Shown: positions 8,773 to 16,121 of the stretch, piece after piece | Layout: each line of letters begins with the position of its first letter | How positions within the stretch are numbered: position 1 is the stretch's first letter | DNA from: Verrucomicrobiota bacterium | Lineage (GTDB): Bacteria; Verrucomicrobiota; Verrucomicrobiia; Limisphaerales; VHCN01 | DNA length: 64,000 nt | Assembly (NCBI GenBank): GCA_016871675.1 | Contig: VHCN01000003.1 | Coordinates: 1-64,000 of the forward strand | Direction of reading: 5' to 3' | Notes under the pieces: generated by a model | Databases searched by the model: none | Seen by the model: the letters and a program-made list of their open reading frames with translations, nothing else | What the model was told of the DNA's origin: nothing | Translations under genes and position numbers: made by a program

Positions 8773-9954
8773 ATGGCCGACCCAACCCCGCTCACCCAAG
8801 CAACGAACGCGCCCGCAGGTCCGCTCGCGCCGGCGCAGACTGGCGCCTGGCTCACGTTCGGGCTCGATCGTGTCGAGTGGCTCCAAGGCACGCTGCTCGG
8901 GAATCCCGTCTGGCAGTATGTCGCCTCGCTGCTTTACATCGTGCTCGCGTTCTACGCGGCGAAGCTTGTGGACTGCTTCTTCCGCACGCAGCTCCGCAAG
9001 GCCACGTCGCGCACGCAGACGCAGACGGACGACCTGCTGCTTGAGCTGGCGCGGGGGCCGGTCAAAATCATCACGTTCGTCATCCTGATGCACATCGGCC
9101 TGCGGGTCTTCGCGTGGCCGGAATGGGCGGCGGTGTTCATCTCGAAGGGACTCAAGCTCGTGGTCGCGTGCTCGATCACTTACGTCGCGCTCAAGGCCGT
9201 GGATCTCGCGATGGGTTTGTGGGAGCGGCGCATCACCGAGGCCGAGCGCGGCGTGCTGGACATGCAATTGCTTCCGGTGATCTGCAAGACCATCAAGGCG
9301 TTCGTCATCATGGTCGCCGTGCTGGTGACTTTCCAAAATCTCGGCGTCAACGTCACCGGACTCCTCGCGTCGCTTTCCATCGGCGGGCTTGCGGTCGGCC
9401 TCGCGGCGCAGGACACGCTCTCAAATCTCTTCGGTGCGGTCGCCCTGTTCACCGACCGGCCGTTTCGCGTGGGCGACCGCGTGCAGTTTGACCAGGTGGA
9501 AGGCACGGTGGAATCCATCGGCATGCGCAGCACGCGCATTCGCAACCTCGAGGGTTACCTCGTCGCCGTGCCCAACCGCACAATGGCCAACGCGTGCATC
9601 ACCAACATCAGCCGCCGGCCGAACATCAAGACCACGCTCAACCTCGGCCTCACTTACGACACGCCCGCGGACAAGGTCGAGCGCGCGCTGGCGATTCTCG
9701 ACGAGATCTTCAAGCCGCACCCGAGGACCGCGGATCTCGTCATCACGTTCAACAAGTTCAAGGACTCGTCGCTGAACGTCCTCGTCGAGCACTGGTGGGC
9801 GGGCACGGACTTCAGGGAATACGCCAGGGAATTCCAGCAACTGAACCTCGAGCTCAAGCGCCGGTTCGACGCGGCCGGCATCGAATTTGCATTCCCCACG
9901 CAGACCGTCCACGTGAAGGGGCAGGTCGGGGAATCCGCGAAACCGCCGAAGTAG
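8773..9954 (+). CDS. MscS-family small-conductance mechanosensitive channel
   Basis: 393 aa from the ATG at 8773 (an in-frame start at 8707 only adds 22 unconserved residues next to the tRNA). Four hydrophobic segments: VWQYVASLLYIVLAFYAAKL, VKIITFVILMHIGLRVF, VFISKGLKLVVACSITYVAL, and the pore helix region following FVIMVAVLVTFQNLGVN. The MscS signature GLAVGLAAQDTLSNLFG lies in TM3 and its amphipathic extension. The beta domain follows (RPFRVGDRVQFDQVEGTVESI and VAVPNRTMAN), then an alpha/beta vestibule with IRNLEGYL. The product opens on membrane tension to release solutes at hypo-osmotic shock. It stands alone between tRNA-Ser and a convergent nagB. Confidence 0.93.
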   Translation: MADPTPLTQATNAPAGPLAPAQTGAWLTFGLDRVEWLQGTLLGNPVWQYVASLLYIVLAFYAAKLVDCFFRTQLRKATSRTQTQTDDLLLELARGPVKIITFVILMHIGLRVFAWPEWAAVFISKGLKLVVACSITYVALKAVDLAMGLWERRITEAERGVLDMQLLPVICKTIKAFVIMVAVLVTFQNLGVNVTGLLASLSIGGLAVGLAAQDTLSNLFGAVALFTDRPFRVGDRVQFDQVEGTVESIGMRSTRIRNLEGYLVAVPNRTMANACITNISRRPNIKTTLNLGLTYDTPADKVERALAILDEIFKPHPRTADLVITFNKFKDSSLNVLVEHWWAGTDFREYAREFQQLNLELKRRFDAAGIEFAFPTQTVHVKGQVGESAKPPK

Positions 9955-10003
9955 CGCGCAGGCCGGCGTTGCCCGCGGCTCCGTGTTTCAAACCAACCCC
10001 AAA

Positions 10004-10073
10004 GGCACGAAGGACACGAAGAAGGCGGGGACACCAAGCCCTTCCCCTGTCCGTCTTTTGTGTCCTTCGTGGC
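10004..10073. repeat. Inverted repeat between convergent genes (CACGAAGGACAC family)
   Basis: GGCACGAAGGACACGA at 10004-10019 is mirrored by TTGTGTCCTTCGTGGC at 10058-10073, leaving a loop of about 38 nt. It lies between the stops of mscS (9954) and nagB (10086). A degenerate relative (CCACGAACGGACGCAAATGG, then ACATGAAG) occurs at about 10885-10912 on the other side of nagB. The position suits a bidirectional transcription end, but no T-tract follows the stem. Confidence 0.5.
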
Positions 10074-10085
10074 TTCGTGGTTTGA

Positions 10086-10871
10086 TCACCGCAATCCTTC
10101 CCACTCGGGCTCGTTCTCGAAGATCCAGCGGTAGTAGTCGGCGCCTTGCAGCTTGCTCGCGGCGGGTTCATCCACGACGACGGTGCAGCGGGCGTGAAGC
10201 TGAAGCGCGGTGGCGGAAATCATCGCGGTAATGGGGCCCTCGACGGCCTTTGCAAGGATGTCTGCCTTGGCGGCGCCCGTCGCGAGCAGCAGGCAGCGGC
10301 GGCTTTCGAGGATCGTGCCGACGCCCATCGTGATTGCGCGGCGCGGGACTTTGTCGGCTCCGCCGAAGTGCGCGGCGTTTTGCTGAAGCGTCGCGGGGGC
10401 GAGCGCCTTCACGCGCGTGCGGGAGTGGAGCGCGGAGAGCGGCTCGTTGAATCCAATGTGCCCGGCGCGCCCGATGCCGAGCAATTGGAGATCGATGCCG
10501 CCGAATTTGCGGATGGTCTGCTCGTATCGCGCGCACTCGGCATCAATGTCCGCGGCCGCGCCGTCGGGCAGATAAGTGTTGCGCGGGTCAATCTCGATCT
10601 GCCGGAAGAGATGCTCCTCCATGTAGTGCCGATACGAGTGCGGGTCGTCCGCGGCGAGGCCGACGTATTCGTCGAGATTGAAGGTGCGGCAGAGGGAGAA
10701 GTCGAGGCCGTCCTCGCGGTGCATGCGAACGAGCCGGTCGTAAACGGACTCCATCGTGCGGCCGGTGGCCAGGCCGAGCACCAGCTGCGGATGCGCGAGC
10801 AACTCGCGCGCGATGATGCGGGCCACGAGATCCGCGGCGCCCGCGGCATTGGGACGGATGATGACTTCCAC
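10086..10871 (-). CDS. nagB: Glucosamine-6-phosphate deaminase family (NagB-like), Asp-to-Ala variant
   Basis: 261 aa from a GTG at 10871; E. coli NagB is 266 aa. The open frame continues upstream but that part is not family-like. Conserved blocks: LGLATGRTMESVY (phosphate loop), FNLDEYVGL (catalytic Asp at D67), GIGRAGHIGFNEP (H138, E143) and the tail region LLATGAAKADILAKAVEGPI. It converts glucosamine-6-P to fructose-6-P and ammonia in the cytoplasm. In E. coli the residue two before the active His is Asp141; here it is Ala136 (reading R-A-G-H). Many homologues have Thr there, so activity is likely but altered. No Shine-Dalgarno was seen. It works with nagA at 13291. Confidence 0.82.
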   Translation of the reverse strand: MEVIIRPNAAGAADLVARIIARELLAHPQLVLGLATGRTMESVYDRLVRMHREDGLDFSLCRTFNLDEYVGLAADDPHSYRHYMEEHLFRQIEIDPRNTYLPDGAAADIDAECARYEQTIRKFGGIDLQLLGIGRAGHIGFNEPLSALHSRTRVKALAPATLQQNAAHFGGADKVPRRAITMGVGTILESRRCLLLATGAAKADILAKAVEGPITAMISATALQLHARCTVVVDEPAASKLQGADYYRWIFENEPEWEGLR

Positions 10872-10980
10872 GCGGCGGAGTGAACCACGAACGGACGCAA
10901 ATGGACATGAAGAAGCGGCGATTGAAGGCCGTTCGGGCCGGGGCGTTCCATCCCGCGCGAGCGGAGGAACGCCCGCCGCG

Positions 10981-12057
10981 TCACGGCAAACCGAATTCCT
11001 TCCTGTTCTGCTCGAACGATACGAGCACGGGCTGTCCGGAGAGCCTGGACTTGAGCAACGCCTGCTCATCCGCGCCGGACGTGAGCGGAAGCGCGACCTG
11101 GCCGCCTTCTGCCGCGCTCCGCTGCATCGCGAGCATGATCTCCGCGCCGAGGCAGGCGTGCCCGAAGTTGCACGAGTGCACCTTCGCATCGTCATCAAGC
11201 CAGTCGGCCATTTCCTGGATGTAAGGCGGCATGTCGTTCTCGTAGTTCATCACGCCCTCGCCGCTTTCGGCGCCGCGGCTCTTCGTCACCGCGCGCCAGC
11301 CGCCGTTGGTCAGCACCTCGACGAAGCCCTCGGTGCCTTGCGCGCCCATGCGGTTCTTGCCCCACCAGCGGGGCACGTCGGGCTGGTCGGGCGCTCCCGC
11401 GCCGCATTCGTAGATGCCGCGCACGCCGTTGGCAAACTGCACGAAGCCCGCGATGTAATCGGGCGAGGGATGGTTGTCCGCGAGTTTGTGGCGGCCCGCG
11501 GCCTGCGCCATGACCCATGTGGCGGGCGTGTAGGTGTTGAACCAGCACGTGTAATCAATCAAATGCGAGAGCATGTGGACCATCCAGCCGGTCGCCGCGC
11601 CATAAACGGTGTGGACGCGGCCGAGTGCGCCGCTGGCGGCGATTTCCATCGCCTTGCGATAGTGCGCGCCGTAACGGTGCTGATGGCTGACGACAGCCTT
11701 CACGCCCGCGCCGCGGATGAGGTCGCGCACGGTGAACAACTCGGCGCTCGTGAGCGTGACGGGCTTCTCGAATGCGATGAGTTTCGCGCCCGCGTCGATG
11801 CCCGCGCGGATCATCGGCGCGCGGAGGTTCGGGAGCGTGCAAAAGCAGAACACGTCGGGCCGCACCTCGCGGGCGAGCGCGGCGGCATCGTTGCCCTTGG
11901 CTGGGTTGCCGAGCTTGGGCGCGGCGGCTTCGAGCCGGGCTGCGTCGATGTCGCAGATGCCGACGACCTGAAAGCGCGGGTTGGCGTTGAAAGTGGTGGC
12001 GTGGTGCATGCCGCGCTTGCCCATGCCGGCGACGAGGACGCGATAGGGGTTGCTCAT
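10981..12057 (-). CDS. Gfo/Idh/MocA family NAD(P)-dependent oxidoreductase
   Basis: 358 aa, ATG at 12057. The Rossmann start NPYRVLVAGMGKRGMHHATT has the G-x-G-x-x-G dinucleotide loop. The family block FEKPVTLTSAE (EKP with catalytic-region Lys) follows near residue 95, then SHQHRYGAHYRKAMEIAASG. No export signal, so it is cytoplasmic. It lies 13 bp after the DegT aminotransferase gene (13195-12071), probably in one transcript. Oxidoreductase/aminotransferase pairs of this type introduce amino groups into sugars (as WlbA/WlbC do), but the substrate cannot be read from the sequence. Confidence 0.85.
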   Translation of the reverse strand: MSNPYRVLVAGMGKRGMHHATTFNANPRFQVVGICDIDAARLEAAAPKLGNPAKGNDAAALAREVRPDVFCFCTLPNLRAPMIRAGIDAGAKLIAFEKPVTLTSAELFTVRDLIRGAGVKAVVSHQHRYGAHYRKAMEIAASGALGRVHTVYGAATGWMVHMLSHLIDYTCWFNTYTPATWVMAQAAGRHKLADNHPSPDYIAGFVQFANGVRGIYECGAGAPDQPDVPRWWGKNRMGAQGTEGFVEVLTNGGWRAVTKSRGAESGEGVMNYENDMPPYIQEMADWLDDDAKVHSCNFGHACLGAEIMLAMQRSAAEGGQVALPLTSGADEQALLKSRLSGQPVLVSFEQNRKEFGLP

Positions 12058-12070
12058 TTTTCTTGTCCGT

Positions 12071-13195
12071 TTAGCCCTGGGCTTCGTCCCACTCGACGAC
12101 CTTCGCGATGACGAAGTCCACCTCGTCCGCGGTGAGCTCGGGGAACATCGGCAGCGAGATGCAGCTCGCGGCGTTGCGCTCGGCGTTCGCCACGGAGCCG
12201 ACGATGCGCGCGCCCTTGCCCCACGGATAGCCCGCCTGCTGGTGGATCGGGATGGAGTAATGCGTCTTGGCGTCCACGCCCGCGTCGTTGAGGAATTTCA
12301 GGAAGCCATCGCGCCTGGCCGCGTCGTTCGTCTCAATGACGTAGAGGTGGAACACGTGCCGGTAGCCGGGCAGTTCAACCGGCAGCGTGAAATGCTTCGC
12401 GCCCTGCAAACCCGCGGTGTAGCGCGCGGCCCACTTGCGGCGGTTGTCGTTCCACGCGTCGATGTGCTTGAGCTTCGCACTGAGCACGCCGGCGTGCAGG
12501 TCGTCGAGCCGGCTGTTGAAGCCGTAGCTGTGCACGTTGCGCGCATTCGAGCCGTGGTTGCGGAGCTTGCGGACCGTGGCGTCCACGGCGGCGTTGTTCG
12601 TGGTGAGCGCGCCTCCGTCGCCGAACGTGCCGAGGTTTTTCTGGATGATGAAGCTCGTGGTCGCCACATCGCTGAGTGCGCCGACCTTGAAGCCCGGCCC
12701 GCTGGAGCCGATGCCCTGCGCGTTGTCCTCGATCAGCTTCAACCCGTGTTTGTCGGCGATTTTCTTGATCGCGTTCATGTCCGCGCACTGGCCGTAGAGG
12801 TGGACCGGGATGATGGCCTTGGTCTTGGGCGTGATGGCGGCCGCGATCTTCGCGGGGTCGATGCACTTGGTGCGCGGGTCGCAATCCACGAAGACCGCGG
12901 TGGCGCCGGCGATCCAGATCGCCTCGGCCGTCGCAAAAAACGTGTTCGGATGCGTGATGACTTCGTCGCCGGGTCCGATGCCCAGCGCCATCAGCGCGAG
13001 CCAGATGGCGTCGGTGCCGTTGCCGAGGCCGACGGCGAACTTGGTGCCGTGATACGCGGCGAGTTCGGCCTCGAACTGCTTGAGCATCGGGCCCTGCACG
13101 TAATTCGCGCTGAGCAGCACCCGCTCGATGTTGGCATCGATCTCCGCCTTGATGTTGTGGTATTGACGGACATGTCCGTAGAATTCGACTTTCAT
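12071..13195 (-). CDS. DegT/DnrJ/EryC1/StrS-family PLP aminotransferase
   Basis: 374 aa, ATG at 13195. The N-terminus contains NGTDAIWLALMALGIGPGDE and ITHPNTFFATAEAIW, the classic substrate/PLP-phosphate block. HLYGQCADMNAI and LIEDNAQGIG (Asp bonding the PLP ring) follow, then the Schiff-base region FIIQKNLGTFGDGGALTTNN with its Lys. This family transfers an amino group from Glu to keto-sugars for lipopolysaccharide, S-layer or antibiotic sugars. It is cytoplasmic and first gene of a minus-strand pair with the Gfo/Idh oxidoreductase, and divergent from nagA (95 bp), a possible shared regulatory space. Confidence 0.9.
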   Translation of the reverse strand: MKVEFYGHVRQYHNIKAEIDANIERVLLSANYVQGPMLKQFEAELAAYHGTKFAVGLGNGTDAIWLALMALGIGPGDEVITHPNTFFATAEAIWIAGATAVFVDCDPRTKCIDPAKIAAAITPKTKAIIPVHLYGQCADMNAIKKIADKHGLKLIEDNAQGIGSSGPGFKVGALSDVATTSFIIQKNLGTFGDGGALTTNNAAVDATVRKLRNHGSNARNVHSYGFNSRLDDLHAGVLSAKLKHIDAWNDNRRKWAARYTAGLQGAKHFTLPVELPGYRHVFHLYVIETNDAARRDGFLKFLNDAGVDAKTHYSIPIHQQAGYPWGKGARIVGSVANAERNAASCISLPMFPELTADEVDFVIAKVVEWDEAQG

Positions 13196-13290
13196 GGTGG
13201 CGCGATAGGTAGCCGCAGGCGCTCGCGACTGACAAGGACTTTCCTCGGGAAAGGCTTGATTCGCGCGCGCGGGCGAACCGAAATTCCCGC

Positions 13291-14442
13291 GTGAACCACG
13301 GCGAAGCCATCGCGATGCACTACGCGACGCGCCAGCCAGTCCGGCTTGCGTGGTCGGACGGCGTCGTCACGGCGCTCGAACCCGCGCGCAAGGCGCCCGA
13401 GGATGCGTGGCTCGCGCCCGCGCTCTTCGACCCGCAGGTGAACGGCTACGGCGGCGTGGATTTCCAGCGGGACCAACTCACCGACGACGAGTTGCTCGCG
13501 GCGACGCGGCGGCTTCGGCGCGACGGGTGCGCGCGAGTTCTTTACACGCTCATCACCGACGAATGGCCGCGGATCCTTGCGCGCGTGAGGCACGTGCGCG
13601 ATCGGCGCGCGCGGAACGCCGAGTTGCGCCACGCCATCGCGGGCTTCCACATCGAAGGACCGTTTCTCTCGGCCGTGCCGGGCTTCAAGGGCGCTCACAA
13701 TGCGGACGTGATGCGCGACGCGACACCGCGTGACATCGAGGAACTCCGCGCAGCCGCCGGCGACGACCCGGTGCTGCTCACGCTCGCCGCGGAGCGCACG
13801 GGTGCGCTCGATGCCATCCAGGCCGCGGTGTCGCTCGGAATCAAAGTCAGCCTCGGCCACACGAACGCCTCCGCTGAGACCATGGAGCGCGCGGTCCGCG
13901 CCGGCGCGACGGCCTTCACCCATCTCGGCAACGCGCTGCCGCAACAGCTCGACCGGCACGACAACGTGATCTGGCGCGTCGCGGACACGCCGGGGCTTGT
14001 CGCGGGAATCATTCCGGATACGATCCACGTTTCACCGCTGCTCTTCCGCCTGCTGCACCGCGCGCTGCCACCGGCACGCATCTACTACACGACCGACGCG
14101 ATGTCCGCCGCGGGCGCGCCCCCGGGTCGTTACACGATCGGCTCGCTGGAACTCGAAGTCGGCGCGGACCAGATCGTGCGCCTGCCGGGCAAGACAAACT
14201 TCGCGGGCTCCGCGCTCAAGCCGATCGAGGGCGTGTTCCGCGCGGCGCAGATGCTCGGGCGGTCGTGGCGCGACGTGTGGGATCACTTTTCAGTCCGCGC
14301 GGCGAAGTTGATGAGTCTCGGGGAACCGCTCGCGCCGGGCCAGCCCGCGGATTTCTGCGTCTTGCGACTGGAGGACAACGGCCCGTTGAAGTCGATCGAG
14401 ACAATCGTCCGCGGCGAGCGCACCGCGGACGTTCCGAAGTAA
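13291..14442 (+). CDS. nagA: N-acetylglucosamine-6-phosphate deacetylase
   Basis: 383 aa from the GTG at 13291; an ATG at 13315 (MHYATRQPVRL) is equally plausible, and no Shine-Dalgarno decides. Amidohydrolase fold with ALFDPQVNGYGGVDF (metal-site region), GFHIEGPFLSAVPGFKGAHN (Glu metal ligand), SLGHTNASAE and FTHLGNAL (metal His residues), TDAMSAAGAP (catalytic Asp) and FAGSALKP near the substrate site. It removes acetate from GlcNAc-6-P, feeding NagB at 10086-10871. A GlcNAc kinase or PTS is not in this locus. Divergent from the DegT gene. Confidence 0.92.
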   Translation: MNHGEAIAMHYATRQPVRLAWSDGVVTALEPARKAPEDAWLAPALFDPQVNGYGGVDFQRDQLTDDELLAATRRLRRDGCARVLYTLITDEWPRILARVRHVRDRRARNAELRHAIAGFHIEGPFLSAVPGFKGAHNADVMRDATPRDIEELRAAAGDDPVLLTLAAERTGALDAIQAAVSLGIKVSLGHTNASAETMERAVRAGATAFTHLGNALPQQLDRHDNVIWRVADTPGLVAGIIPDTIHVSPLLFRLLHRALPPARIYYTTDAMSAAGAPPGRYTIGSLELEVGADQIVRLPGKTNFAGSALKPIEGVFRAAQMLGRSWRDVWDHFSVRAAKLMSLGEPLAPGQPADFCVLRLEDNGPLKSIETIVRGERTADVPK

Positions 14443-14530
14443 GCGCGCGGTGGCGGCGAGTTCCCGGTGGACACGGGTGCGCGCACTTTGAACCTTGAAC
14501 CCGCCCCCGCCGCGTCCCTATCTTCAAACC

Positions 14531-15181
14531 ATGAAACGATTGCTTTGCGCCGTGTCGATTGTCGCGCATCTCGGCCCGTGGACGCCCGCCGCGCTCGCGC
14601 AGGACGCCGTTGTCGAGGAGCGAATGCGCCGGCTCGAGAAGAGCGTCGAAGATTTGCAGGCCTCGAACTTCAAGCTTCGACAGGACATCACCGCCCTTAA
14701 TGCGCGGCTGGAAAAGGTCATCGAAGCCGCCGAACTCACCGCGCGCCGCGCCGGCAACAACGAGGACGTGTTGAAGCTCGCCCAACAACTCAAGGAACTC
14801 GACCAGCGCCGCGTCGCGGACCAGCAAAAAATCCTCGCCGAGGTCGAGAAGATGCTGAAGTCCGTCCCCGTCGCGCCCCCCGCCGCGCCTCCCGGCAACG
14901 GAGGGGCCAAGGCGCCCAATGGGAAAACCAAATCCCCTCCAAAGCTCGCGGAACCCGACGGCGCGACGCCCTCGCCCGCGGCCGACGCGAAGGGTGTCTG
15001 GCACCCGATCGAAAAGGGTCAGACACTCGGCGGCGTCGTGAAAGCCTACAACGATGACCTCAAGTCCAAGGGCAAGCCGGCGAAGGTCACATTGAAGGCC
15101 GTGCTTGATGCAAACCCGAAGCTCAACCCGGACAAGATGTTCATCGGCCAGAAGATTTTCATCCCCATCCCTGAGAAGTAG
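14531..15181 (+). CDS. Secreted coiled-coil protein with C-terminal LysM-like domain
   Basis: 216 aa from the ATG at 14531. A signal peptide MKRLLCAVSIVAHLGPW runs to about residue 25 (ALA). A heptad-rich stretch follows (VVEERMRRLEKSVEDLQ through about 105), then a Pro/Ala/Lys linker. The C-terminus is a LysM-type block starting WHPIEKGQTLGGVVKAYN, with LDANPKLNPDKMFIGQKIFI. LysM binds GlcNAc-containing glycans such as peptidoglycan, so this may be a periplasmic tether. It is 30 bp before the next small membrane gene on the same strand. Function beyond binding is unknown. Confidence 0.78.
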   Translation: MKRLLCAVSIVAHLGPWTPAALAQDAVVEERMRRLEKSVEDLQASNFKLRQDITALNARLEKVIEAAELTARRAGNNEDVLKLAQQLKELDQRRVADQQKILAEVEKMLKSVPVAPPAAPPGNGGAKAPNGKTKSPPKLAEPDGATPSPAADAKGVWHPIEKGQTLGGVVKAYNDDLKSKGKPAKVTLKAVLDANPKLNPDKMFIGQKIFIPIPEK

Positions 15182-15210
15182 TCCGCGCCGGTCCGGCGCG
15201 AACGCCTGCG

Positions 15211-15591
15211 ATGAAAAACCTGCGCCGCGCGCATCTTTACCTCGGGTGCTTCTTCGCCCCGATGCTGGTCTTCTACCTGCTCACGGGATGGTATCAGACC
15301 GTGGAACCGAACCGCATCAAGGAACCCGGCGAAGCGGAGTCGCTCGCGCAGAAGTTCCGCGTCGTGCATGTTTACCAAGTCTATCCCGGCAAATCCGAGA
15401 CGCGGAACCCGTCGTCGCCCAAGCTCTACCAGGCGCTCGTTGTATTGATGGCGGCGGCGGCGACACTCACGGTGTTGCTCGGCGTGGTGCTGGCGTTTCG
15501 CAGCATCAAGCCGGTCTGGCCTGTGCTGCTCGTGCTCGCGCTTGGCGTGGCCGTGCCCGCGCTCATGCTCTGGCTCGGGCAACGCCGGTGA
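15211..15591 (+). CDS. Small membrane protein, PepSY-TM-like
   Basis: 126 aa, ATG at 15211. Three hydrophobic helices can be seen: LYLGCFFAPMLVFYLLTGWY, LYQALVVLMAAAATLTVLLG and VLLVLALGVAVPALML. The N-terminal pattern RAHLYLGCFFAPMLVFYLLTG resembles the first helix of PepSY-associated TM proteins, where a His/Trp pair often lies near the membrane face, but the rest is too short for a full family match. It is likely cotranscribed with the LysM gene. No function assigned. Confidence 0.6.
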   Translation: MKNLRRAHLYLGCFFAPMLVFYLLTGWYQTVEPNRIKEPGEAESLAQKFRVVHVYQVYPGKSETRNPSSPKLYQALVVLMAAAATLTVLLGVVLAFRSIKPVWPVLLVLALGVAVPALMLWLGQRR

Positions 15592-15650
15592 GTCCGTCCA
15601 CGGGCGAATTTTCCGTTCCCCAATCCATCACGCGGCGTTAACGTCCCAAC

Positions 15651-16121
15651 GTGGCTCTTGTCCGGATTCTTGTGGACGGTTACAGCCTGCTGCACGCGTG
15701 GCCCGGGCTCGCGCCGGGGCGGCCGCGGCATTCGGCCGCCGCGCGCGACGCGCTGCTCCAGATGCTCACGAAGTATCGCGACGCCATCGGCACCCCCATC
15801 ACCATTGTCTTCGATGGCGCCGGCGCCCCGCCCGGGACACCCAGGCTCCCCTCCACGCACGAGCTGGAGATTCTCTACTCGGCCGACGGCAAGACCGCGG
15901 ACCAGTTGATCGAGCGCGCGGCGTATCGGTTCCAAAAATTCGGCGAGGTGCTCGCAATCACGGACGACTTTGCCGAGCGCGACACGGTGATCGCCCTCGG
16001 CGGGATGGCCCAGAGTTGCGGCGTGTTCATCGCGCAAATCGCCGACACGCTTGATGAACTCCGCCTCGATGTAAAGGAACACAACCGCCGCGAGCGCGTG
16101 GCGTTCAGGAGGGTCGCGTGA
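15651..16121 (+). CDS. YacP-like NYN-domain nuclease
   Basis: 156 aa with a GTG start at 15651. The N-terminus LVRILVDGYSLLHAWPGL, with Asp and Tyr/Ser at the active site, is the NYN/YacP (Rae1) signature. TIVFDGAGAPPG, LEILYSADGKTADQLIERAA and VLAITDDFAERDTV supply the further acidic residues of the PIN-like metal site. YacP proteins are ribosome-associated or general RNases; which applies is not decidable. Its stop overlaps the next start by 4 bp (GTGA at 16118-16121), implying coupled translation with the vWA protein. Confidence 0.8.
   Translation: MALVRILVDGYSLLHAWPGLAPGRPRHSAAARDALLQMLTKYRDAIGTPITIVFDGAGAPPGTPRLPSTHELEILYSADGKTADQLIERAAYRFQKFGEVLAITDDFAERDTVIALGGMAQSCGVFIAQIADTLDELRLDVKEHNRRERVAFRRVA

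Noticed and set aside
8551-9336. 261-codon minus-strand frame across tRNA-Ser
   Set aside because: It translates the tRNA antisense (FESGAFNHSATLP), a well-known artefact, and shadows the MscS gene.
10756-13294. Two long plus-strand frames (451 and 414 codons)
   Set aside because: Antisense to the Gfo/Idh oxidoreductase and the DegT aminotransferase, which have clear motifs.
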